Source: Pseudomonas rustica (GTDB lineage Bacteria > Pseudomonadota > Gammaproteobacteria > Pseudomonadales > Pseudomonadaceae). From it: 64,000 bases of DNA. Below the pieces are notes generated by a model. The model saw nothing but the letters and a program-made list of their open reading frames with translations, ran no database searches and had not been told where the DNA came from. The stretch spans positions 614,850-678,849 of the forward strand of contig NZ_JAGYHF010000001.1 in assembly GCF_018336155.1 (NCBI RefSeq). The letters are read 5' to 3'. This document shows, one piece after another, positions 18,701 through 27,523 of this stretch (the stretch's first letter is position 1; every line of letters begins with the position of its first letter). The position numbers and the translations under genes are program-made.

Positions 18701-20268
18701 GGCGCGACGCTCATGATCCCGCGCAACAGTCTTACTACCTGAAAGAGAGCCGGGCGCGGTTTATCGACCTGAATCAGAATCCACAACAATGGCGGCTGGG
18801 CCTGACTTTTCAGCAGCGCGGCAATGCCTTGGTACTGCCTAAAGGTTCTCTGCCCGAAGGCCTATCGCCCGCTCAAGTGTCGTACGAACACCTGATCGAA
18901 CATCAGGGCTCACTGCATTGGCAGACCGAACGCGTGCTGACCACACAATCGGTGCAGCGTTATCTCAAGACCCTCGACCAGTCTCCCCTGCCGGACGGTG
19001 AAGCCGAATTTGCAGCGTTGCCGGGGCCTCTCGAACTGGCGCAAATGGACAGGACCGCGCTGGACGCTTACAGCGAATTGGCGAACTTCGATATTCGCGC
19101 GCAACTGACCCGCATCGGTTACACCCCGATGCCGTTTTTGTTCAAGCAAACGCCCGAGGACGACAGCGCTCGCAATCTCTGGTCGTCGCGCTACAACTTC
19201 GCCCGTTATGCCGGGCCGGAAGGTTTTTACAAAGTCCAGGCGTTCAACGAAACGCCCAGCCACGGCGTGACCACGGTCGAATACGACGCTTACCGTTTGG
19301 CGGTCACTCGGGTGGTGTTGCCTGATGGCTGCACGACCCACGCTCGATACGATTATCTGCATCAGCTCCCTGAGCAGATTACCGATGCCAACGACAACAT
19401 CGAAGAAGTGATTTACCTGCCCTCGGGTCAACCGCTGGCGGTGAGTTTCTACGGCACTGAAAACAGTGTGCCGGCGGGATTCCAGCCGCTAAGCGAGTAT
19501 CAGCTGCCGACGGATCCAGACCCGGCAGCGGCCATCGAACACCCGGCCGAAGCGGTGCAAAAAGCCGCCAGTACATTGCGCAAGAATCTGTTCAGCTGGA
19601 TGGGCAATGTCTTGCCTGATGTCAGCACCGAACAACTGCTCGAATGGATTGGCCAGCGCCATGTTTTGCCCAGCGGCCATATACGTGCCAGTGCGCGTCT
19701 GCAGCTTGCTCGCTCGCAGGTTCTGACACCCGCACAACAACTGCTGAGTGCCGCCGTTGCTGCGGCCGCGCGCGATCCGGTGCACAGCGTGATGCTCAGC
19801 GCCGACCGTTACCCCGATGATGCAACGGCGGCGCAGATCCATATCGTCAAAGCCTGTGTCGACGGCTTCGGGCGGCTCTTGCAGACTCAACAACGGGTCG
19901 ATCCCGGTCTGGCGTATGTCGTGGCGGCTGACGGCTCGCTGGTCATCGAAAACGGTCAACTGCTTGAAGCGTTGGCTGATCCGCGCTGGCGCATCAGCGA
20001 ACGCATCGACTACGCCAACAAAGGGCTGCCGATCCGCCAATACCGCGCGTTTTTTGCCAACGTCCACGGTTACGTCAACGACCACTCCCTGCGCGAATAC
20101 GGCTTTTACGATCAACTGTTTTATGACGAGCTTGGGCGGCTGATCAAAGTGATCAATGCCACCGGTGACTTCTCTCGCGAGACTTATCACCCTTGGTATA
20201 AAACCAGCGAAGACGCCAATGACACCGCAGAACCGGCGCCTGCAAAACCTTCGCGGACGCTGCACTGA
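15778..20268 (+). CDS. Toxin complex TcB component (SpvB / TcaC-like)
   Basis: The protein is 1496 aa from ATG 15778 (MADQDLSIVTPSIS). An N-terminal SpvB domain (SLSYSSQTGNGSFGIGWG, ~residues 50-80) is followed by FG-GAP/beta-propeller repeats with DGxGx loops (TGDGRLDW ~454, LSGDGLSS ~501, DLDGSGAP ~611), then the TcdB mid-N and mid-C regions. In characterised Tc toxins TcB forms the lower half of a hollow cocoon with TcC and closes onto the TcA pore. No TcA gene is next to it. The stop overlaps the next ATG (TGATG), giving translational coupling. Confidence 0.93.
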   Translation: MADQDLSIVTPSISRSASIATIGKDWGVVGPTGAASFVLPIPSSAGRGWDPQLSLSYSSQTGNGSFGIGWGVGLAQISRRTHKGVPRYTDLDEIVGHDGEVCRPEFESDGSIKSRQESQYNGVDIGLHEVVRYWPEVESDFTLREYWKPVADQTPFWLIHGADGSLQVYGKTPSSRIADPDDPQRVSAWLICESLNSRGEHICYEYKADEKVPGSDDDPSAQRYLQRVWYGNAEASADLYAWSNANPADMNWHFHLLFDYGERSTAYSEKPAYVGDKPWLLRKDTFSTYGQGFEVGTQRLCQQVLMFHHFPLETGPDPVLVRRLLLEYSNNPQTGGYSLLSAAHYQAYDSSAYVENTPPVEFDYSPFVINKSPSRLFESEAMPGIDTGTYRCVDLYGEGAVGFLCSYNNAWYYREPVRESSGPDAIGYTPWTLLEKIPVANSQPNARQILTDQTGDGRLDWITVEQGISGYNTLNADRRWTAFTAFRTFPAEYLHTLAQLGDLSGDGLSSIALIGPHSVRLYANRREEGFAKAEEVDHTPDRLPLFGPSRSQLVMLGNLRGTDMPELFSISHDQIKCWPNLGHGTFAHGRVISSLPFTYGQFDSDRVRIADLDGSGAPALLYLNSEGFDIYLNRAGNGFEQTPIHVPWPQDVRYDPLCQVTVADLQGLGCESLILTVAHSQPQHWRYDFVSAKPYLLTASNNNMGCSASVSYRSSAQEWLDEKTRRLAEQPTQPPACYLPFPIQVVSRQSQLDEITGNCTTQLFRYAEGFYDGKERMFRGFGFVQQTDSESASPADDASFTAPVRVCSWFHTGQSMDRSREGYFKRDADAVALGRTVFSQYHLSDECDVVVTPPEDAHDEIARALAGSIARIETYAADADPAVAAPFAVQETRYLIREVRPKGAHDAARVLLPMALEQINYAYDRFIDDPLCTHDITLCRNAYGLPTHDVTVSYARRLTEASPPPFTDPDHQQWWRDAHDPAQQSYYLKESRARFIDLNQNPQQWRLGLTFQQRGNALVLPKGSLPEGLSPAQVSYEHLIEHQGSLHWQTERVLTTQSVQRYLKTLDQSPLPDGEAEFAALPGPLELAQMDRTALDAYSELANFDIRAQLTRIGYTPMPFLFKQTPEDDSARNLWSSRYNFARYAGPEGFYKVQAFNETPSHGVTTVEYDAYRLAVTRVVLPDGCTTHARYDYLHQLPEQITDANDNIEEVIYLPSGQPLAVSFYGTENSVPAGFQPLSEYQLPTDPDPAAAIEHPAEAVQKAASTLRKNLFSWMGNVLPDVSTEQLLEWIGQRHVLPSGHIRASARLQLARSQVLTPAQQLLSAAVAAAARDPVHSVMLSADRYPDDATAAQIHIVKACVDGFGRLLQTQQRVDPGLAYVVAADGSLVIENGQLLEALADPRWRISERIDYANKGLPIRQYRAFFANVHGYVNDHSLREYGFYDQLFYDELGRLIKVINATGDFSRETYHPWYKTSEDANDTAEPAPAKPSRTLH

Positions 20269-23042
20269 TGAACAGCGATGTCCACCTGCGCACACCGTCA
20301 CTGACGGTGAACAATGGCTGTGGCTGGCCGGTTCGGCAGATCGCCTACCTGCGCACGATTGCCGAGGAAACGCCTGTCGCCCTGGTCAGCCGTCAGCAAC
20401 ACGACGTTGCCGGACGGATCATCGAGCAATGGGATGCGCGCCTGCCGCACCCCAATCTCACTAGTGTTTACGGGTTAGCCGGTGCGCCACTGAAAGTCGA
20501 TAGCGTCGACGCTGGCTGGCGCTTGAACCTGCCGGGGCTGGCCGGGGAAATCCTTGAACGCCGCGATGAACGCGGCAGTCTTTGGCGCACGACATACGAT
20601 GAGCAGTTACGCGTTGTCGCTGTAGAAGAAAACGCCCAGCCGAATGTTGAAACCTTTAGTTATGCCGATGGCTTGGCCGATGCCGGTCAGAACTTGCGGG
20701 GCCGTCTTCTCAGCCACATGGATCAGTCCGGCGGTCTGGCGATGCACAGCTACGGACTGGCGGGCTCGACGCTGCACGATACGCGCACCTTTCACGATGC
20801 TCAGGCGTTTTCCAGCGCTCGCACGTTCGGCCCTTTAGGGCCTGTGCTGGAGCAAACCGATGCCGGTGGCCACCGGCAACAATCGCATTACGATCTGGCC
20901 GGCCAGCTCAGCCACGTAGCGTTAAAAATCGATGCTGCAACCGATTGGCAGCCAGTGCTGCTCGAAGCGCAATACAACGCTGCCGGGCAAATCATCCTGC
21001 AGCAAACGGGCAACGGTGTAACCAGCCGTTGGCACTACGACCCGGCCAACGGACGCCTGCATCGGCAATCGGCGACATCGCAGCAGTCGGCAACGCTGCA
21101 AGACTTTGAGTATGCATACGATCGCGTCGGCAACCTCACCCGAATCCTCGACCACGTCTTTACGCCCAGTTACTTCGCCAACCAGCGGGTTGATGGCCAC
21201 CGCGAGTTCAGTTACGACTCGCTGTACCGGTTGAGCAGTGCCAGTGGTTACGACGATGCCGCGCCCACTGACCATCCGGGCCGACCCGAACCGGGCAACC
21301 CTGCTGACCGGCGCAATTATTTGCAGACCTATGCGTACGACAGCGGCGGCAACCTGATCGAACTGCGCCATGTGCGCGCTGACGCCAACCTGACGCAACG
21401 GATGTTGATCGACCCGAACAGCAATCGCGCCGTACGTAGCAATGAACTCGATCCGCAGCCTGACTTTGACACACTGTTCGACCGCCACGGCAACCTGCTG
21501 ACGCTGCAACCTGGTCACCCAATGACATGGAGCGCACGCGATCAACTGACCGACGTCACGCTGGTGAAGCGCGATAACGATCCCGATGATCAAGAGCACT
21601 ATCGCTATAGCCAAGGGGGGCGCGTCTACAAGCGTCACGACTTCGATTCGAATAAACACTTCCACGAAGTGCGTTACCTGCCAGGGCTGGAAATCCGCCG
21701 CAAAGACAATGGCGAAGAGTTGCACGTGATCAGCGTCGGCAACGCACGGTGCCTGCATTGGGCAGCTTCGCCGCCCTCCGGGATTCCTCAGAATCAACTG
21801 CGCTACACCCTCGAAGATCACTTGGGCTCGTGCCTGTTGGAGCTGGATCAACTGGGCCAGACCATCAGCCACGAAGGCTATTACCCGTTCGGTGCCACGG
21901 CCTGGATGACGGCACGCTCACTGATCGAAGTCGCCTACAAATTCATTCGTTACTCGGGCAAGGAAATGGATGTCAGCGGTCTGTATTACTACGGTGCGCG
22001 CTACTACGCGCCGTGGGTACAGCGTTGGGTCAGCGCCGACCCGTTGGGCGCAGTGGACGGGCTGAATCTGTATGCGTTCGTGGGCAACAATCCGTTGCGC
22101 TATGTGGATGCAGGCGGGGGCAGTAAAGCGGAAGCGGATATCAGGCTTTCTTCGGATTTCATCACTGCTGTAGGCGAGTTTGCCGATCACACCAATCGCG
22201 TGATGCATAACGTTATCAACCAAAAGCACCTTGTCCGAAACTTGCTGGTCAACTCAGCAGTGGACGTAGGCAAAGGCATCGCGGGCAGTCTGCTCGGCGA
22301 GGCTCCGGCAGCATTCGTCGATGGGATGGTTGGCCTGGTGGAGGAAGTCCCTTTTCTGACAATCGGTGGATTGACCGCCGGCAATCTCGTCGGGGATGCG
22401 GTCGACGCTATCGTCAACCCGCTGGCAAACATGGCTGCGAGCAAAACGGGACTGGTATACGGTCCACTGATACCGCAGACCTCAACCATGTCAGTGACCA
22501 AAATCAACAGCAAACTGGGCATCAAGGAAGATACCAAAGACATCACAAGCGCCAGTGATTTTATGGATCAAGTGGTCAACCCGGCACTCGATGCGGTGCT
22601 CAACCCGGAATTTGTGATGAACCGGATCATCGGCTCTTTTCTGTCGGTTGTTCCCACTTCGCTCAGCCTGTTCTCGCGTGCCATTGAAGTCGAAGACATC
22701 AAGAACGGTCTGGATCCCGTGAAGGTCGGCAAGATCGAATCGATGTACACCGATTGGCAAGCCGCCGTCAGTGAGCACGCGGCCTCTTACGAAGCCGCGT
22801 TCAAGATGCTCGGCACCGATGTCATCGCCTCCTCGGGGATAGGCAAAAGCGCTATCAGCCTGGCGTCCTTACGCCAGCAAACTCAAACCGTGCAGGCAAA
22901 TATCAGCCAGGGCCTGGCGGGCATTGCTGCCTACAGGCAAATGAACACTACCGACAACCGCTATTTAAGAGCGCAAGCCCACCCGCAAAACAAGGTTCAC
23001 TCGCGCCTGTACAACTGGTGGACGCATGAGAACAAAATGTAG
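20268..23042 (+). CDS. Toxin complex TcC component 1 (RHS protein with unique C-terminal effector)
   Basis: The protein has 924 aa. Residues ~1-610 are RHS/YD repeats (YDEQLRV, YDLAGQL, YDRVGNL, YDSGGNL) that build the TcB-TcC cocoon. The RHS-associated core ends RWVSADPLGAVDGLNLY (D591-P592) and NNPLRYVDAGG, the region of the aspartyl autoprotease that frees the effector. The C-terminal ~305 residues (about 620-924) are unrelated to the second TcC. They are rich in Gly/Ala helices (GKGIAGSLLGEAPAA, FLTIGGLTAGNLVGDAVD), and I recognise no toxin family. It overlaps both neighbours, so one transcript is likely. Confidence 0.92.
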   Translation: MNSDVHLRTPSLTVNNGCGWPVRQIAYLRTIAEETPVALVSRQQHDVAGRIIEQWDARLPHPNLTSVYGLAGAPLKVDSVDAGWRLNLPGLAGEILERRDERGSLWRTTYDEQLRVVAVEENAQPNVETFSYADGLADAGQNLRGRLLSHMDQSGGLAMHSYGLAGSTLHDTRTFHDAQAFSSARTFGPLGPVLEQTDAGGHRQQSHYDLAGQLSHVALKIDAATDWQPVLLEAQYNAAGQIILQQTGNGVTSRWHYDPANGRLHRQSATSQQSATLQDFEYAYDRVGNLTRILDHVFTPSYFANQRVDGHREFSYDSLYRLSSASGYDDAAPTDHPGRPEPGNPADRRNYLQTYAYDSGGNLIELRHVRADANLTQRMLIDPNSNRAVRSNELDPQPDFDTLFDRHGNLLTLQPGHPMTWSARDQLTDVTLVKRDNDPDDQEHYRYSQGGRVYKRHDFDSNKHFHEVRYLPGLEIRRKDNGEELHVISVGNARCLHWAASPPSGIPQNQLRYTLEDHLGSCLLELDQLGQTISHEGYYPFGATAWMTARSLIEVAYKFIRYSGKEMDVSGLYYYGARYYAPWVQRWVSADPLGAVDGLNLYAFVGNNPLRYVDAGGGSKAEADIRLSSDFITAVGEFADHTNRVMHNVINQKHLVRNLLVNSAVDVGKGIAGSLLGEAPAAFVDGMVGLVEEVPFLTIGGLTAGNLVGDAVDAIVNPLANMAASKTGLVYGPLIPQTSTMSVTKINSKLGIKEDTKDITSASDFMDQVVNPALDAVLNPEFVMNRIIGSFLSVVPTSLSLFSRAIEVEDIKNGLDPVKVGKIESMYTDWQAAVSEHAASYEAAFKMLGTDVIASSGIGKSAISLASLRQQTQTVQANISQGLAGIAAYRQMNTTDNRYLRAQAHPQNKVHSRLYNWWTHENKM

Positions 23043-25683
23043 CTCGATCCATTGGCAGACACCTGCTCTGAAGGTGCGGGACAGCCGTCAGTTGACGGTG
23101 CGCGAGGTGCGCTATTTGCGCAGCGCAGAGTCGGTTGAAGCGCAGCCGCTGGTGACTCGCCAGCAATATAATCCTGCCGGTCATCGGGTGGAACAACGAG
23201 ATCCGCGCCTGTTCGACGCCAGCACGCCTGCCAATGTCGCGACCGTTTACTCGCTGTCCGCTCACCCGCTGATGATCGACAGCGTTGACGCCGGTTGGCG
23301 ACTGAACCTGCCGGGCATGGCCGGACAAGCGCTGGAGCGTTGGGACGGGCGCGGTAACCACTGGCAATCCTGCTTTGATGAGCAACTGCGCGTATTGAGT
23401 GAGGCAACCGCCGACTCTGGCCACCTGGAAACGCGCACCTACGCCGATGCCTCCGCCGACAGTGGCCACAATCTGTGCGGCCAGATGACCACATTGAAAG
23501 ACACCTCAGGCTCGCTGACCTTCCAGAGCTTTGCCTTGCTCGGTCAGCCGCTTGAACAAACCCGTACCTTTGCAGATTCGCAATCTCACACCAGCCGGCA
23601 ATCGTTCGGCTCGCTAAATCAGCTGCTGACGCAAACCGACGCGGGTGGTCATCGACAGACTTTTTCTTACGATGTGGCCGGCCAGGTCGCGCAGATTTCT
23701 TTACAGCGTCAGGGCAGTGAACCTCAAAGTATCTTGCAAGGTGCGCAATACAACGCTCACGGCCAGATCATCAAGCGGCTGGCGGCCAATCACGTCATCA
23801 GCCAATGGCTTTACGATCCTGCCAATGATTGGCTGCTAAGCGCTCAAGCCGGCGTTGCCGGGCAACCGCTGCTGCAAAACTTTACATACGCCTACGATGC
23901 CGTCGGCAATGTACTGCGTATCGACGACTCCACATTTACACCGGTGTATTTCGCCAACCAGTACATTGATGGCCACCGAGCGTTCAGCTATGACTCGCTT
24001 GATCGGTTGCTCACGGCCAGCGGCCATGACGCCGCCCCGGCCTCTGAGATTCCGGGCAGACCCTCGCCCAGTGATCCGAACAACCTGCGCAATTACACGC
24101 AGCGCTTTGAATACGATGTGGCCGGCAACCTGATCAAACAGGTGCACGAACGCGCCACGGGCGGCTACACGCGACAGATGCAAGTCGCGCCATCGAGCAA
24201 CCGTGCGCTGCCTTGGCAAGCCGACGATCCGCCACCGGATTTCGCCACTGCTTTCGATGCCCATGGCAACCTGCTCAACTTGCGCCACGGCCCGCAACTG
24301 GCCTGGAACGCGCTGGACCAACTGCGCCAGATCACCCTGCTCAAGCGCAATAATGCTTTAGCAGATGATCAGGAAACGTACTTCTACAGCCTGGGCGAAC
24401 GCGTTTCCAAACGCCATGAAAGCCACAGCGTCGGCGCATCACATTTTCAACAGGTGCGTTACTTGCCGGGGCTGGAAATCCGCACCCGCGACAGCGGCGA
24501 AGAGCTGCACGTCATCATCCTGCCCGACAACGTGCGTTGCCTGCATTGGCGTAGCGCGCCACCGCCGGACGTCGCGAACAATCAACTGCGTTACAGCCTC
24601 GGCGATCACTTGGGTTCCAGCGCGACCGAACTTGATGAACAGGCGCGAGTGCTCAGTCAGGAAACCTACTATCCGTTCGGCGGCACCGCGATTTGGCTAC
24701 CCCATTCCAAAAGCGCGGGGGATTACAAAACCATTCGTTATTCAGGCAAGGAGATGGATGTCAGCGGCCTGTATTACTACGGTGCGCGGTATTACGCACC
24801 CTGGTTGCAGCGCTGGGTGAGCGCGGATCCGGCGGGGGATGTGGATGGGCTGAATCTGTATGTGATGGTGGCGAATAATCCGCTGCTTTATGTCGACAAA
24901 ATGGGTAATGCAAAAGCGGTATTTGGTAATGGATTCAGGGGATTGATTGGCAATATAGACTTCGACGGCGCTACCAGTGCGACAACTCTGCTGAGCGCAC
25001 TGAAGGAAAAATTCGAGGGACACATTCCCGATGGGATCGATGTCGATGAGCTGGTGACCAACACCAGTTTTTTGAAGTTCGCCGGCTCCCAATATGGATT
25101 AAGGACAGCATTCAACGGGTTCAGAGCAGCAATGCTCGCATCCGTCCCGGCAGGAGGCGTGGGGGGAGTCATCTATGAAATCGCCAATGGAAACTATGAT
25201 GCAGCGGCGATGGCTGCCAGCAGCGCGATCGGCCTTGCGGGTACGGTCTTGAGTGGTGGTTTGTTAGGTGCTGCCACCACCCTGGTTTCGCGCTATGTCA
25301 ATTTAAGAACCGGTCTGGAAAAAGTAAAAGCGCTGCGCGATCAAGAAACTGAGACAGAGCTTGAGGTATTTCATGATGCTGTTCAGTCAAGCAGCGAAAT
25401 TGCCAGTAGCGAACGACAGCTCGAAACGCTCGCCCAACTCCATGTATCGACTGTCATCCTCGATTCCCTGACGCCAGAAGATCGGGCGACCTACTTTGCA
25501 CAGCGTGACAAACTACCTGACGACCAACAACGAGCAGTTGCATCACTGGTCAATGAAGGTGTTGCCCCGTTCGATGCAATCAGCGCTGTAGTGGAAAAGG
25601 CACAATCGCAAAGGCTTCCCAACAGAATCATAAATTGGGTATTCCCTGCCAGATCCCATGCTTTGGCCGAATCTCAGGTGTGA
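23026..25683 (+). CDS. Toxin complex TcC component 2 (RHS protein with a different C-terminal effector)
   Basis: This is an 885-aa paralog of the preceding gene, starting 17 bp inside it. The first ~600 residues share the YD-repeat scaffold with TcC1 (MIDSVDAGWRLNLPGMAGQ versus KVDSVDAGWRLNLPGLAGE), and the RHS core RWVSADPAGDVDGLNLY (D601-P602) is intact. After NNPLLYVDKMGN (~residue 625) a different ~260-residue tail follows, with a hydrophobic Gly/Ala stretch (AAAMAASSAIGLAGTVLSGG) and a charged helical end. No known effector motif was recognised. Tandem TcC copies with swapped tails let one TcB deliver different cargoes. Confidence 0.92.
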   Translation: MRTKCSSIHWQTPALKVRDSRQLTVREVRYLRSAESVEAQPLVTRQQYNPAGHRVEQRDPRLFDASTPANVATVYSLSAHPLMIDSVDAGWRLNLPGMAGQALERWDGRGNHWQSCFDEQLRVLSEATADSGHLETRTYADASADSGHNLCGQMTTLKDTSGSLTFQSFALLGQPLEQTRTFADSQSHTSRQSFGSLNQLLTQTDAGGHRQTFSYDVAGQVAQISLQRQGSEPQSILQGAQYNAHGQIIKRLAANHVISQWLYDPANDWLLSAQAGVAGQPLLQNFTYAYDAVGNVLRIDDSTFTPVYFANQYIDGHRAFSYDSLDRLLTASGHDAAPASEIPGRPSPSDPNNLRNYTQRFEYDVAGNLIKQVHERATGGYTRQMQVAPSSNRALPWQADDPPPDFATAFDAHGNLLNLRHGPQLAWNALDQLRQITLLKRNNALADDQETYFYSLGERVSKRHESHSVGASHFQQVRYLPGLEIRTRDSGEELHVIILPDNVRCLHWRSAPPPDVANNQLRYSLGDHLGSSATELDEQARVLSQETYYPFGGTAIWLPHSKSAGDYKTIRYSGKEMDVSGLYYYGARYYAPWLQRWVSADPAGDVDGLNLYVMVANNPLLYVDKMGNAKAVFGNGFRGLIGNIDFDGATSATTLLSALKEKFEGHIPDGIDVDELVTNTSFLKFAGSQYGLRTAFNGFRAAMLASVPAGGVGGVIYEIANGNYDAAAMAASSAIGLAGTVLSGGLLGAATTLVSRYVNLRTGLEKVKALRDQETETELEVFHDAVQSSSEIASSERQLETLAQLHVSTVILDSLTPEDRATYFAQRDKLPDDQQRAVASLVNEGVAPFDAISAVVEKAQSQRLPNRIINWVFPARSHALAESQV

Positions 25684-25762
25684 TTTCAATCTTCAACCAG
25701 AACATCGATTCCCCCCTGCCCATGCTATCTTTCCCGCCCGACCTGCCACCCATCTGCCCAGC

Positions 25763-27523
25763 ATGCTGCCGACTTCCCGTACCTTGCGTCTGTCGTTGTA
25801 TTCCCTGCTGATCGTCGCCGGGGCGGCCGTTGCCGCGACCCTTGCCATCCGCCACGCCGAACGTCAGGCGCTGGAGGAAGATGCGGCGCGTGCCAATCAG
25901 CAACTGGCGTTGTACGCCAACTCGTTGCACACCCTGATCGACCGTTATCGCGCCTTGCCCGCCGTGCTGGCGCTGGATCCGCAATTGCGCTCGGCGCTGG
26001 CAGGTTCAGTGGATGCCGAAGAGCAGGCAGCACTGAATCTGAAGCTGGAAAAAATCAACGGTGCGGCGCAGTCCTCGACCCTTGAATTGCTCGATCGCAC
26101 GGGGCTCGCCGTGGCCGCGAGCAACTGGCGGTTGCCGAGCAGTTACGTCGGCCACAACTACGGCTTCCGCCCCTATTTCAGTCAGACCCGCACGCAGGGC
26201 ACCGGGCGTTTTTATGCGGTGGGCGTGACCAGCGGCATTCCCGGTTACTTCCTGTCCAGCGCGGTGCTGGGCGACAAGGATGAGTTTCTCGGGGCAATGG
26301 TGGTCAAGCTGGAATTCCCCGAGCTGGAACGGGAATGGAGCCAGGGCAGCGACACGCTGCTGGTCAGCGATGCGCGCGGGATCATCTTCATCGCCAATCA
26401 GCCGGGCTGGCGCTATCGCGCGCTGCGACCGCTGAGTTCCAGCGACATGGCCGAGATCAAAGCCACCCGTCAATACGACAAGCAAGCGCTGGTGCCGCTG
26501 ACGCATCTGGCGCTGCGCAGTTTTGACGACAACAGCGATCTACGCCGGGTTGAAGGCCCGCAAGGCACGGCGGATTATCTGTGGGAATCGTTGCCGCTGG
26601 CCGCCGAAGGCTGGACGTTGCATCTGCTGCGTCACCCGCAAGTGGCCTTCGAAGATTTGCGCAACGCCGGGCTCGCCGCTGCCGGGGTGTGGCTGGCGCT
26701 GGTGTTTTTGCTGCTGTTCCTCAATCAGCGCTGGCGTCTGGCGAAAATGCGTCAGCGCAGCCGCGAAGAACTCGAACAATTGGTCGAAGAACGCACCCGC
26801 GATTTGCGCACGGCGCAGGACGGTCTGGTGCAATCGGCCAAACTCGCGGCGCTGGGGCAGATGTCGGCGGCGCTGGCCCACGAAATCAATCAACCGCTGA
26901 CCGCTCAGCGCATGCAACTGGCGACTCTGCGGCTGCTGCTCGACCATGGCCGCGTCGACGACGCGTACAAAGCGTTGAAACCGGTGGACGAGATGCTCAC
27001 GCGCATGGCGGCGCTAACGGGCCATCTGAAGACGTTTGCACGCAAGAGCCCGAGTGGTTTGCGCGAGCGGCTGGATCTGGCCACGGTGGTCGATCAGGCG
27101 CTGCAATTGCTCGACGCGCGTCTGCGTGACGAACAGGTCAGTCTGGTGCTGCACCTGACGCGTCCGGCGTGGGTGCGCGGCGATGCGATCCGTCTCGAAC
27201 AAGTGCTGATCAATCTGCTGCGCAACGCCCTTGATGCGATGCAAGGCAAAACCTGCAAGCGTCTGGAGATTCGTCTGGAAGTCGACGAACAATTGTGGCG
27301 CCTGAGCGTCATCGACAATGGCGGCGGCATTGCCGAAGAGCATCTGAGTCAGGTGTTCGATCCGTTCTTCACCACCAAACCGGTAGGCGACGGTTTGGGT
27401 CTGGGGCTGGCGGTTTCCTTCGCCATCGTGCATGAATCCGGCGGTCGCCTGAGCGCCGACAATGGCGAGAGCGGCGCGGTGTTCAGCCTGACGCTGCCGA
27501 TCGATCTGGAGGCGCGTATCTGA
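25763..27523 (+). CDS. DctB/MifS-type sensor histidine kinase
   Basis: The protein is 586 aa from ATG 25763. The first membrane span is at residues ~11-29. A periplasmic double-Cache-like sensor (~30-300, with FYAVGVTSGIPGYFLSSAV) is followed by a second span (~303-321) and a coiled linker. The H-box AALGQMSAALAHEINQPL has the phosphorylated His373. N-box NLLRNALDAM and G-box GDGLGLGLAVS complete the kinase. The layout is that of C4/C5-dicarboxylate sensors (DctB, or MifS of P. aeruginosa). It overlaps its response regulator (TGATG), and a transporter gene lies downstream. Confidence 0.9.
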   Translation: MLPTSRTLRLSLYSLLIVAGAAVAATLAIRHAERQALEEDAARANQQLALYANSLHTLIDRYRALPAVLALDPQLRSALAGSVDAEEQAALNLKLEKINGAAQSSTLELLDRTGLAVAASNWRLPSSYVGHNYGFRPYFSQTRTQGTGRFYAVGVTSGIPGYFLSSAVLGDKDEFLGAMVVKLEFPELEREWSQGSDTLLVSDARGIIFIANQPGWRYRALRPLSSSDMAEIKATRQYDKQALVPLTHLALRSFDDNSDLRRVEGPQGTADYLWESLPLAAEGWTLHLLRHPQVAFEDLRNAGLAAAGVWLALVFLLLFLNQRWRLAKMRQRSREELEQLVEERTRDLRTAQDGLVQSAKLAALGQMSAALAHEINQPLTAQRMQLATLRLLLDHGRVDDAYKALKPVDEMLTRMAALTGHLKTFARKSPSGLRERLDLATVVDQALQLLDARLRDEQVSLVLHLTRPAWVRGDAIRLEQVLINLLRNALDAMQGKTCKRLEIRLEVDEQLWRLSVIDNGGGIAEEHLSQVFDPFFTTKPVGDGLGLGLAVSFAIVHESGGRLSADNGESGAVFSLTLPIDLEARI

